A stretch of 8,152 bases of DNA, taken from Brachybacterium sp. (GTDB lineage: Bacteria; Actinomycetota; Actinomycetes; Actinomycetales; Dermabacteraceae). Below, piece after piece: positions 1-5,818 of the stretch; position 1 is the first letter of the stretch; the number at the start of each line of letters is the position of its first letter. The stretch covers positions 1 through 8,152 of the forward strand of contig DAHVRS010000092.1 in the NCBI GenBank assembly GCA_027322375.1, read 5' to 3'. Position numbers and translations under genes: made by a program. The notes below the pieces were generated by a model, which saw only the letters and a program-made list of their open reading frames with translations, made no database searches and had not been told where the DNA came from.

Positions 1-606
1 CAGCTCAGTCTCCTTGGGCGACTCCACCCGTTCCCGACTCGCGGCCACGGCGACGCGCACCTTCTTGATGCCCGGGTAGGAGGTGGCGGCGTCGACCTGG
101 TCGCGCAGCGTCGCCAGCGTGATGATCGGCTGGTCGGTCGAGTTGGCCACGAGTGCGTCAGAGACTTGGATCAGCGCAAGTGGGCTCAACGTCTTGGCCA
201 GGCCGCAGAGCAGGTCGAGGGGGCTCGGCATGAAGAGGCCCCGGGAGCGGACCCGGGCCGTGGTGCGTCGGCGATGGACCCGCACATGCGGGCCGAGTCG
301 CTGGCGCATGACCGGCGGAATCGTCACGTGAATACTGGAGAGCTCGGCATAGCGCTGATTCATGGGGAGCGGCAGGTCGAGCAGCTCCGCCGCGGTGACG
401 TGGCTGATCAGCGCTTTCGGGCAGAGCTGTCGCTGGAGCACGGTAGCGACGCGGTGGAGTGGGGCAGGTGCTGAGGCGAGGGTGAGATACCCGGGAATGG
501 GTTCGACGAACTCCTCCGAGGCGAGCCGGCGCGGATGCACGCCCCGCTTCAGCAACAGTGCGCGGGAGAGCAGGCTGCTGGCGGGCGGGGTCCATCTCGG
601 AGGCAT
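1..606 (-). CDS. AbiEi-antitoxin-like / DUF559-type protein, N-terminal 202 residues (cut by window edge)
   Basis: The frame is open without a stop from ATG at 606 to base 1, giving 202 codons; the 3' end lies outside the window. An in-frame stop at 694-696 and no other usable start between fix the ATG at 606. The N-terminal half (SRALLLKRGVHPRRLASEEF, then PGYLTLAS at about residues 43-50) resembles the winged-helix start of type IV AbiEi-like antitoxin proteins. A middle part follows (ALISHVTAAELLDLPLP, then IHVTIPP). Near the break comes ERVESPKETEL, which matches the 'ESPMETRLR' lead-in to the Vsr-like DUF559 endonuclease fold in large actinobacterial families. The catalytic half, if present, is off-window. 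Codon use is a little less GC-extreme than in the copper genes. There is no close Shine-Dalgarno sequence (GGGAGG lies about 20 nt up), but TACGGT sits 6 nt before the ATG. An AbiEii toxin partner is not visible. Family assignment is by motif memory only; many such genes are orphan and of unknown role. Confidence 0.72.
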   Translation of the reverse strand, partial: MPPRWTPPASSLLSRALLLKRGVHPRRLASEEFVEPIPGYLTLASAPAPLHRVATVLQRQLCPKALISHVTAAELLDLPLPMNQRYAELSSIHVTIPPVMRQRLGPHVRVHRRRTTARVRSRGLFMPSPLDLLCGLAKTLSPLALIQVSDALVANSTDQPIITLATLRDQVDAATSYPGIKKVRVAVAASRERVESPKETEL

Positions 607-612
607 ACGGCG

Positions 613-618
613 ACCGTA
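613..618 (-). promoter_or_regulatory. Putative -10 box (TACGGT) for a leaderless start
   Basis: On the minus strand TACGGT is followed by six bases and then the ATG at 606. A -10 box at this distance would start transcription at or next to the start codon. No convincing -35 hexamer is seen. It is supported mainly by the same arrangement at three other genes in the window. Confidence 0.35.
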
Positions 619-656
619 GGTACGGACGCCTCCCGGCGCCCCTCCCTGGTCCCCGT

Positions 657-693
657 TGTGGATGGACGCACTCTGTGGAGAGCGGTCTGTGGA
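657..693. repeat. Cluster of three TGTGGA hexamers
   Basis: TGTGGA occurs at 657-662, 674-679 and 688-693, all in the same orientation within 37 bp, upstream of the AbiEi-like gene. The third copy reads TGTGGATCA, one base from the complement of the classical DnaA box TTATCCACA. The first (TGTGGATGG) and second (TGTGGAGAG) match less well. This could be chance, an operator for the downstream gene, or a weak DnaA-binding cluster. The sequence does not decide. Confidence 0.25.
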
Positions 694-737
694 TCAAGGC
701 TCGGGGAGGGACGGATCGACCCCACCACTCACGGCTC

Positions 738-782
738 TGCCCGCCCTGCTTCCAGTAACGGAAGCTCAGCGGGCAGAACCGC
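738..782. repeat. 45-bp dispersed palindromic element, copy 1 (imperfect hairpin)
   Basis: Two 16-base arms (738-753 and 760-775) surround a six-base loop, AGTAAC. They pair except at three central positions, leaving 7-bp (TGCCCGC/GCGGGCA) and 6-bp (GCTTCC/GGAAGC) stems. The tail GAACCGC (776-782) is shared with the second copy at 1823-1867; the two agree at 40 of 45 positions. It lies 76 bp downstream of the minus-strand methyltransferase stop. It could act as a factor-dependent terminator or mRNA-end structure, but no U-run follows on either strand. The tail also pairs partly with bases just left of the element (ACGGCTC), extending the palindrome. Confidence 0.7.
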
Positions 783-858
783 AGAGGGGATCGCATGGGC
801 AACGGCCAGGTCGAGGGGTGGGCGAAACGGGACTGGGGCCAGCACAGACTCGGGCGCC

Positions 859-1788
859 TCAGATGCGAGGGAGCCAGCATCGGACTCGGGCGCGGTAGCG
901 CTCGTACTCCTGCCCGAACCGCTCGGCGAGGTCACGCTCCTCCGGGGGACGCACGAGCACGTGCCACAGCACCCCGCCGGCGACGGCATAGAGGAGCACC
1001 ATCCAGGAGCCAAGGATCAGGCCCACGCCCGCGCCCTGCGCGATGCCCGCGACCGCCATCGGGTTCCGGATCAGGCGGTACGGGCCGGCGATCACCAGGT
1101 GGTGGGCCATCGCGCCGGGCAACGGGGTGCCCCGCCCGAGCTGCGCCATGGTCACGGCGGACCACACGCCGAGCGCGCTCGCGGCGATCACCAGCACGAT
1201 TCCCGCGACGCTCAGCCCGCTCGTGGCCGTCGGCGGCAGGTCGAGGGAGAGGCCCCATCTCCGCTCCGCGAACGCGATGGGACCCGGAATGACCAGCAGG
1301 AACAAGGCCCAGAAGGCGAGCATCTGGGCGAGCGTTGCGAGCAGCGGGACGCTGCCCTCGGTGCGTCGGGCGGGACGGAACGCCATCGGCCCCACCATCG
1401 CGCGCTCCACAGGAATCCGTCCCCACAGCAGCAGCATCGCCGCGCTCAAAGACCCGGCCGAGGCGCCAATCATCGCGAGCGCACCGGCTCCCGCCAACCC
1501 GGTCACGGTCGCGTATCCGACCATGCCGAGGGTGACCAGAAGAGTCCAAGGTGTCACCACGGCCACAGCCCAGCGCAGTCCTGCTGCCGCGAGAGCCGAG
1601 GCGAGCACGAAGAGCGGCAGGTCGAGCACGGCGGTCCACAGCGGATCGAGCCCGCCCAGGGTGGCGTGCCGCACCACCGGCACGGTCGGGACGAGGATCC
1701 ACCACAGCGCCCCAGCGAGAGCCTGCACGGCGAAGTAGAGGCGGCCGACCGCACGGGGCGCGTCGATCGGGAGTCTCGGGGAGGGCAC
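859..1788 (-). CDS. PEMT/ICMT-family membrane methyltransferase-like protein
   Basis: This is a 309-residue, strongly hydrophobic protein. The C-terminal third carries the hallmarks of the isoprenylcysteine carboxyl methyltransferase / phospholipid methyltransferase family: GPYRLIRNPM at residues 235-244 and PPEERDLAERFGQEYERY at 281-298, separated by a membrane hairpin (about 248-280). In known members these segments form the S-adenosylmethionine site at the membrane face; the bacterial substrates are mostly unknown. The N-terminal two thirds add roughly five more membrane segments (about 20-38, 53-72, 77-98, 102-122, 150-172) before the one leading into the catalytic region (about 192-215), so the protein is longer than minimal family members of about 150-200 residues. 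The start is GTG at 1788; no Shine-Dalgarno sequence is visible, but TAGCGT lies 6 nt upstream. The gene stands alone between two direct copies of a 45-bp hairpin repeat. The family call is solid, the substrate unknown. Confidence 0.82.
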   Translation of the reverse strand: MPSPRLPIDAPRAVGRLYFAVQALAGALWWILVPTVPVVRHATLGGLDPLWTAVLDLPLFVLASALAAAGLRWAVAVVTPWTLLVTLGMVGYATVTGLAGAGALAMIGASAGSLSAAMLLLWGRIPVERAMVGPMAFRPARRTEGSVPLLATLAQMLAFWALFLLVIPGPIAFAERRWGLSLDLPPTATSGLSVAGIVLVIAASALGVWSAVTMAQLGRGTPLPGAMAHHLVIAGPYRLIRNPMAVAGIAQGAGVGLILGSWMVLLYAVAGGVLWHVLVRPPEERDLAERFGQEYERYRARVRCWLPRI

Positions 1789-1794
1789 GGGAGC

Positions 1795-1800
1795 ACGCTA
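1795..1800 (-). promoter_or_regulatory. Putative -10 box (TAGCGT), leaderless start of the methyltransferase gene
   Basis: TAGCGT on the minus strand is followed by GCTCCC and then the GTG start at 1788. A -35 match at 16-18 bp spacing is weak (TTTCCG at 16 bp, 1817-1822). The putative -35 lies just outside the hairpin repeat at 1823-1867, so this promoter would sit immediately beyond the end of the upstream kinase transcript. Confidence 0.38.
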
Positions 1801-1822
1801 CCCCGGCCGCTGCACACGGAAA

Positions 1823-1867
1823 TGCCCGCTGTGCTTCCACTATCGGAAGCACAGCGGGCAGAACCGC
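1823..1867. repeat. 45-bp dispersed palindromic element, copy 2 (perfect 16-bp hairpin); likely terminator of the kinase gene
   Basis: The arms 1823-1838 and 1845-1860 are perfectly complementary over 16 bp around the six-base loop ACTATC. The shared tail GAACCGC follows at 1861-1867. The element lies 10 bp past the minus-strand kinase stop codon, and the transcript after the hairpin reads UUUCCG, so it may terminate that gene. It matches the copy at 738-782 at 40 of 45 positions, including the unpaired tail. An ordinary unrelated terminator would not conserve that tail, so this looks like one family of dispersed repeat. Confidence 0.75.
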
Positions 1868-1877
1868 GAAATACACC

Positions 1878-3368
1878 TCAGGCCAGGTCGGCGAGGGCCT
1901 CGAAGCGGGCGAGGCGCTCACGGTAGTAGTCCTGGTTCTCGAGCACGGGCTCGACGCGGGTGAGGACGGGCGCCTCGGCGACGGCGACGCCGGGGGCGGC
2001 CTGCTCGAGGGCCATCACGGCCGCGCCGCGCATGGTGGAGCGGGAGACGGCGACGTGGTCGATCGGCATGGCGAGCGCGTCGGAGAGCAGGTGCAGCCAG
2101 CCGGGGATCGCGCCGGTCATGCCGCCGGAGAGCACGATCCGCTCGGGCTCGCCGCCGGCCTCCTTCATCTGCTCAGCGATGCGCAGGAACGACAGGGCCA
2201 CGCCCTCCATCGCGCCGCGCAGCATGTCCTTCCAGGTGGTGGACGCGCCGACGTTCGCGAACACGGCCCGGGACGAGCCGCGCCACTTGGTGCCGCGCTC
2301 GCCGGAGAAGAACGGGATCACCAGCGGCGTGCCCGGGGAGGGCGGGCCGGAGAAGAGGGTCTCGGTGTCGGTGTCGCCGATGTCGAAGGGCATCGCGAGC
2401 TCGTTGCGGCACCAGTCCAGGACGCGTCCGCAGTCGCTCATCGCCGAGCCGACCAGGGTGCGGCGCTGGTCCACGCGGTACGCCCACAGCCCGGTGGGGA
2501 GGGTGGGGATCTCGGTGTCCAGGAGCTGACGGATCGCGCCGGAGGTGGCGGTGGAGATGCCCCAGGTGCCGGTGCCGAGCGCGCCGATGCCGAGGTTCGC
2601 GGCGAGGCCGTCGCCGATCACGGGCAGCCACACGGCGTCGCTGAGCTGCGGGAACTCGGCGGCGAGCGGGGTGCCGCCCACGGGCAGGGCGTCGTCGGGG
2701 TCGATCGCGGGGCCCATCATCGACTCGTCCACGCCCACGGCCTCGAGCAGCTCGGGGATGTACTGGCCGGTGCGTCGGTCGATCATGCCGGACCAGGCGG
2801 CGGAGGCGGTGCCGAGCGCGGGCGTGCCCAGCAGCTTGAAGGCGACGTACTCGCCGAGCGCCATGAACCGTGCGGTGCGGGCGAAGATCTCCGGCTCCTC
2901 CTTGCGCAGCCACAGCAGGCGGGGCGCGGTGTAGGAGGAGTGGAGGCGGGCGCCGGTGCGCTCGTGCAGGTCATCGACGTCGACGCGGGAGGCGAGCTCG
3001 CTCACCTGGGCGTGGCAGCGGGTGTCCGCGTAGGTGATGCAGGGGGTCAGCGCGTTGCCGGACCTGTCGACGGCGACGAGGGAGGAGGCGAAGGTGTCGA
3101 AGCCGATTGCGCGCACCTGCCCGGGCAGGTCGCCGTCGCCGAGGACAACCGCGAGGCAGGCGCGGATCTCCTCGACGATCTGATCGGCGTCGATGGTGCT
3201 GGTGCCGTCGTCGTCGACCGTGAAGGAGTGGGTCTCCTTGTGCTGCCGCTTGCCGACCTCACGGGCCGTGGCGTCGTAGACGGCGGCGCGTGTGCCGCCG
3301 GAGCCGATGTCGATCCCCACGACCAGGGGTCCCTGGGCGTCCTCATCCGGGATGTTGAAGCGAGCCAT
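1878..3368 (-). CDS. FGGY-family carbohydrate kinase (gluconokinase-like)
   Basis: This 496-residue protein has the usual length and two-domain ribonuclease-H-like actin fold of FGGY kinases, which use ATP to phosphorylate sugars or polyols in the cytoplasm. Visible motifs are the phosphate-1 loop GIDIGSGGTRAAVYD (18-32), GFDTFASSLVAVD (89-101), the catalytic-base segment VIGDGLAANLGIG with likely Asp253, ATSGAIR (274-280), SGERGTKW (355-362) and the adenosine-side loop VLSGGMTG (412-419). The GDG-x-x-ANLG and TSGAIR segments resemble gluconate kinases more than glycerol kinases; xylulose or another sugar acid or polyol remains possible. ATG at 3368 has a good AGGAG eight bases upstream. No sugar transporter, dehydrogenase or regulator gene adjoins it, so the context does not name the substrate. 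A 16-bp hairpin just past the stop probably ends the transcript. Confidence 0.93.
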   Translation of the reverse strand: MARFNIPDEDAQGPLVVGIDIGSGGTRAAVYDATAREVGKRQHKETHSFTVDDDGTSTIDADQIVEEIRACLAVVLGDGDLPGQVRAIGFDTFASSLVAVDRSGNALTPCITYADTRCHAQVSELASRVDVDDLHERTGARLHSSYTAPRLLWLRKEEPEIFARTARFMALGEYVAFKLLGTPALGTASAAWSGMIDRRTGQYIPELLEAVGVDESMMGPAIDPDDALPVGGTPLAAEFPQLSDAVWLPVIGDGLAANLGIGALGTGTWGISTATSGAIRQLLDTEIPTLPTGLWAYRVDQRRTLVGSAMSDCGRVLDWCRNELAMPFDIGDTDTETLFSGPPSPGTPLVIPFFSGERGTKWRGSSRAVFANVGASTTWKDMLRGAMEGVALSFLRIAEQMKEAGGEPERIVLSGGMTGAIPGWLHLLSDALAMPIDHVAVSRSTMRGAAVMALEQAAPGVAVAEAPVLTRVEPVLENQDYYRERLARFEALADLA

Positions 3369-3438
3369 CGATGATCTCCTGCGGTCGTCGGAAGCTGCGC
3401 GTCCTCGGGCGGCATCGCGGGTGCACAGCGGTCAGGCC

Positions 3439-3444
3439 AGGATA
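3439..3444 (-). promoter_or_regulatory. Possible -10 box (TATCCT) for the sugar kinase gene
   Basis: TATCCT on the minus strand lies about 70 bp before the kinase start, in the 187-bp gap after the peroxidase gene. No good -35 hexamer is seen at 16-18 bp. TTGTGA is present at 3453-3458 but only 8 bp away, too close to pair with it. The call is weak. Confidence 0.25.
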
Positions 3445-3491
3445 CGAGCACTTCACAAGGCACTGGGAGGTTCGCCGCCGGTTGCCAGCAC

Positions 3492-3534
3492 GGCCGACGG
3501 GCCGGCCCGTCGGCCCCCGAGAAGGGGCCGACGG
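3492..3534 (-). terminator. Terminator-like region with two competing hairpins, 3' of the DyP peroxidase gene
   Basis: Three arms occur in a row: GGCCGACGG (3492-3500), CCGTCGGCC (3507-3515) and GGCCGACGG (3526-3534). The middle arm can pair with either neighbour. It pairs leftward in a perfect 24-bp palindrome (3492-3515), or rightward in an 11-bp stem (3507-3517 with 3524-3534) around the loop CGAGAA. Transcription from the peroxidase gene (stop at 3556-3558) meets the 11-bp hairpin first, 21 bp downstream of the stop. There is no U-run, as is common for high-GC actinomycete terminators. Confidence 0.6.
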
Positions 3535-3547
3535 ACCAGCCGACGAA
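3526..3547. repeat. GCCGAC-rich 22-bp element, copy I
   Basis: GGCCGACGG, then ACC, then AGCCGACGAA. It matches 5749-5770 at 20 of 22 positions. Both copies lie in the gap downstream of a minus-strand gene of the copper module. Because the element is rich in G and C, chance similarity is not excluded. Confidence 0.4.
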
Positions 3548-3555
3548 CCAGGCCG

Positions 3556-4860
3556 CTACTCGAGCACGGCCTGGCCGAGGTGCTCGCCCTCGGCGCAGCC
3601 CGGCGGGACCGCGAACACGGCCGAGCCGATCGGCGTCGTCCACTGGTTCAGCAGATCCAGCTCGTCGAGCCGTTTCTGGATCGGCAGGAACTGCCCCAGC
3701 AGGTCGGCCTGGAAGGAGACGAACACCTGCCCCGCCTCGGAGAGCAGGCCCGAGCCCGGGGGCGGGGCCTGCTCGTAGTTGTACGGGCGGCGGAAGATCT
3801 CCTGGTGCTCGCCGTCGTCGACCCCGCGGGCGCGCCGCATGTGCGAGAACTCCCCGATCACCGGGAAGCCGTGCGGGGAGACGGCCTCGAAGTCCGGCAG
3901 CGAGTGCTCGTCCCCGCCGGTCAACGGCGCGCCGGTGTCGAGCCGGGTGCCGGTCGCCTCCTCCCGCGCGGCGCGATCCGCCTCGTCCCAGCCGTCCAGA
4001 TCCATCCGGATCCGGCGCACCACCATCGAGGTGCCGCCCGCGAACGGGCCGTCCTCGATCCACACGACCTTCGCGAAGTGCTCGCTGCCGAGCTCTGGAT
4101 TCGCGCTGCCGTCCAGCTGGCCGAAGAGGTTCCGGGTGGTCGCGCCTGGGGCGTGCAGTCCCGGGGAGCGCCGGAACCCGGGCTGCATCCAGCGCAGCGT
4201 GGTGAAGGAGCGGGCGTCCTTCCCCAGCATCCGCACGGCATGCGCGACCGTGAGCGGATCCTCGGCCGAGACCTGAAGCACCAGGTCACCGCCGCACCAC
4301 TGCTCCTCGAGCGCATCGATCCCGAAGGCGGGCAGCGGCGCGAGCCAGTCCGGGACGGGCCGCTCGGCCCGCTCCATCAGGCCCGGCCCGAACCCGGCCG
4401 TGACGGTGAGGGAGGCGGGCTCCCTCGCCATCTCCGGCTCGGTGTCCGCGAGCGCGGGCTCGCCCCGGGTGAGGCGGGCCGCGTCGTCCGTGAGCAGGCG
4501 CAGCAGGCGCAGCACCCCGTCACGGTCCACCTCCTCGCGCAGGTCCAGTGCGAGCAGGGTCGAGGCGGTGGGCGCCGGGGTCTCGATCCCGGCCTGGTGC
4601 GTGCCGTAGAAGGGCACGGTCGCAGCGCCGACGGCCGACGGGTCGGCCTGCGCGGAGGCGTCGTCCGGCGCAGGGCCGACGGGATCTCGGCCGACGACAG
4701 CGTGAGCGCCGAGGGCGCCGACACCGCCCAGCCCGACGGCGCCGAGGCCGAGCGCCCCGGCGCCCAGGGCGGAGACCCCGCCCTGCAGCAGGCGCCGCCG
4801 CGGCGGGCGACGCTCTGAGTCCTCGGCAGGGGAGGGCGACGACGGGTACGGGGTGGTCAC
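3556..4860 (-). CDS. Tat-exported DyP-type haem peroxidase (EfeB/DtpA-like)
   Basis: This is a 434-residue dye-decolourising-peroxidase family protein: secreted, haem b-dependent, oxidising substrates with hydrogen peroxide. The N-terminus has a twin-arginine signal (PRRRLLQGG, 20-28, then a Gly/Ala/Leu-rich core and a likely AHA cleavage site at 52-54), so it is exported folded with haem. The family signature GQLDG is at 247-251, with Asp250 as the distal catalytic residue. EFSHMRRAR (337-345) supplies the probable haem ligand His340, and RRPYNY (357-362) the distal Arg358. The C-terminal VFVSFQADLLGQFLPIQKRLDELDLLNQW segment is typical. GTG at 4860 overlaps the TGA of the upstream lipoprotein gene (GTGA) and has GGGGAGG four bases upstream, so translation is probably coupled. 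EfeB works with EfeU/EfeO in iron uptake, but neither is present; DtpA of Streptomyces sits with a copper chaperone, as here. DtpA-like is therefore the better analogy. Confidence 0.93.
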   Translation of the reverse strand: MTTPYPSSPSPAEDSERRPPRRRLLQGGVSALGAGALGLGAVGLGGVGALGAHAVVGRDPVGPAPDDASAQADPSAVGAATVPFYGTHQAGIETPAPTASTLLALDLREEVDRDGVLRLLRLLTDDAARLTRGEPALADTEPEMAREPASLTVTAGFGPGLMERAERPVPDWLAPLPAFGIDALEEQWCGGDLVLQVSAEDPLTVAHAVRMLGKDARSFTTLRWMQPGFRRSPGLHAPGATTRNLFGQLDGSANPELGSEHFAKVVWIEDGPFAGGTSMVVRRIRMDLDGWDEADRAAREEATGTRLDTGAPLTGGDEHSLPDFEAVSPHGFPVIGEFSHMRRARGVDDGEHQEIFRRPYNYEQAPPPGSGLLSEAGQVFVSFQADLLGQFLPIQKRLDELDLLNQWTTPIGSAVFAVPPGCAEGEHLGQAVLE

Positions 4861-5555
4861 TCGTCCTCCCCGTGGTCGTGCTCCTCCGCCGCCTCGTCAT
4901 CGTCGTGGCTGCTGTGATCATGCGCGTCGTGATCATGCATGTCGTGGTCATGCGCGTCATCGCCGCCGCCGTCGGAGGCGCCGGAGCCGGTCCCGCCCTC
5001 CGGCTCGTAGCTCTCCTGCGCCCCGGCGAAGTCCTTCACCGTCGCGGAGGTCTCCAGGACCGTGCCGTCCTCGAAGGTGAGGGTGAGCGCGACCTCGTCG
5101 CCCGGCAGCAGCGGGGCGACGAGGTCCATGAGCATCAGGTGGTCCCCGCCGGGCGCGAGCTCGAGCGAGCCGCCGGCGGGCAGCGGGAAGCCGCCCTCCT
5201 TCTCCTGCATGCTCATGCCGCCCGAGCCATCCGACGCCGTCTCGTGCAGCTGCACCTCCTCGCAGGCCGGGGTGGAGGCGCTGACCAGGACGAGGTCGCG
5301 GTCGGTGGGGTTCTCGAGGAGGCCGAAGGCGGCAGTCATGCCGTTCTCGGCCGCCTTCACCCACGGGTCGGTGAGGGTCGGGGCATCGGCCGACGCGTCG
5401 GCCGCGCCCCCGCCGCCGTCGGACGCGCCGGTGCCGGAGGAGGCGTCGGTGTCACCACCGCCCACGGAGGCGCAGGCGGCGAGCGGGAGGAGCAGCGCGG
5501 CGAGGGCCGTGCGGCGGGTGAGGGCAGGGGTGGGCAGGGTGAAGCTGCGGGACAT
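4857..5555 (-). CDS. PCu(A)C-type copper-chaperone lipoprotein with His/Asp-rich C-terminal tail
   Basis: This is a 232-residue exported lipoprotein. The signal peptide (TRRTALAALLLPLAAC) ends in a lipobox, LAAC, with Cys28 to be lipidated. A Ser/Gly/Asp/Ala linker (30-60) leads to a PCu(A)C domain (DUF461, about 60-178), a cupredoxin-like fold that carries Cu(I) outside the cytoplasmic membrane. The usual His/Met ligand set appears as His104 in LHET, Met114/Met116 in GGMSM, and His139/Met141 in DHLM. The final 34 residues hold nine His among many Asp/Glu (HDHDMHDHDAHDH and similar), probably an extra metal-binding tail. ATG at 5555 has GAAAGGA seven bases upstream and puts the signal peptide at the very N-terminus, so longer in-frame starts up to 5741 are rejected. 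The stop overlaps the start of the peroxidase gene. It is probably the counterpart of Streptomyces ECuC; which enzyme receives the copper is unknown. Confidence 0.9.
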   Translation of the reverse strand: MSRSFTLPTPALTRRTALAALLLPLAACASVGGGDTDASSGTGASDGGGGAADASADAPTLTDPWVKAAENGMTAAFGLLENPTDRDLVLVSASTPACEEVQLHETASDGSGGMSMQEKEGGFPLPAGGSLELAPGGDHLMLMDLVAPLLPGDEVALTLTFEDGTVLETSATVKDFAGAQESYEPEGGTGSGASDGGGDDAHDHDMHDHDAHDHSSHDDDEAAEEHDHGEDE

Positions 5556-5718
5556 GAGGGGTCCTTTCGAGGTCGCCCCGGGAATCGGCGGCGCAGGGCG
5601 CGGCCGGGCAGGGCAGGGAATCCGCACGGAGGCGGCATGACGACGAGGGACCGTCCGGGAGTGCGGGCGCAGGCCAGCGCGAGCGCACCGACGTGTGCGC
5701 GGCAGGCGCGAGGACGCG

Positions 5719-5770
5719 GCCGACAGGTCGGCGGCGGGCACGGCTCACGGCCGACGGCGCAGCCGACGAA
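5719..5770. repeat. GCCGAC-rich inverted/direct repeat region, copy II
   Basis: The 263-bp gap 5556-5818 between the lipoprotein and membrane-protein genes holds GCCGAC-AG-GTCGGC (5719-5732) and, at 5749-5770, a 22-bp stretch equal at 20 positions to 3526-3547. For minus-strand transcription it lies 49-100 bp past the membrane-protein stop, so it may act as a terminator or mRNA-end structure. Otherwise it would fall in the leader of the lipoprotein gene. I see no convincing promoter in the rest of the gap. Confidence 0.4.
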
Positions 5771-5818
5771 GCTGCAGGCGCGCAGGCGATCGCACGCGGT
5801 GTGGTCGTGCGGCGGCTC

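Noticed and set aside
158..880. 240-codon minus-strand frame overlapping the AbiEi-like gene
   Set aside because: It is a Pro/Arg/Ala-rich shadow in another frame of the same strand. The frame from 606 to 1 has recognisable family sequence.
535..3374. Long plus-strand frames (535-1926 and 1551-3374) opposite the methyltransferase and kinase genes
   Set aside because: Their translations are Arg/Gly/Ala/His-rich without family motifs, while the minus strand encodes clear ICMT and FGGY proteins. They are high-GC antisense shadows.
3423..3435. Third partial copy of the 45-bp hairpin repeat (GCACAGCGGTCAG, 12 of 13 to copy 2)
   Set aside because: It is only 13 bases, with no hairpin partner arm and no GAACCGC tail; chance cannot be excluded.
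3292..4818. 508-codon plus-strand frame opposite the DyP peroxidase
   Set aside because: It is antisense to a gene with intact catalytic motifs and has biased low-complexity composition.
3556..4860. EfeB of a complete EfeUOB iron-uptake operon
   Set aside because: No EfeU permease or EfeO lipoprotein is adjacent. The coupled neighbour is a PCu(A)C copper protein instead.
5556..5741. N-terminal extension of the copper lipoprotein to 5741
   Set aside because: It would bury the signal peptide and lipobox about 62 residues inside the protein. ATG 5555 has its own Shine-Dalgarno sequence.
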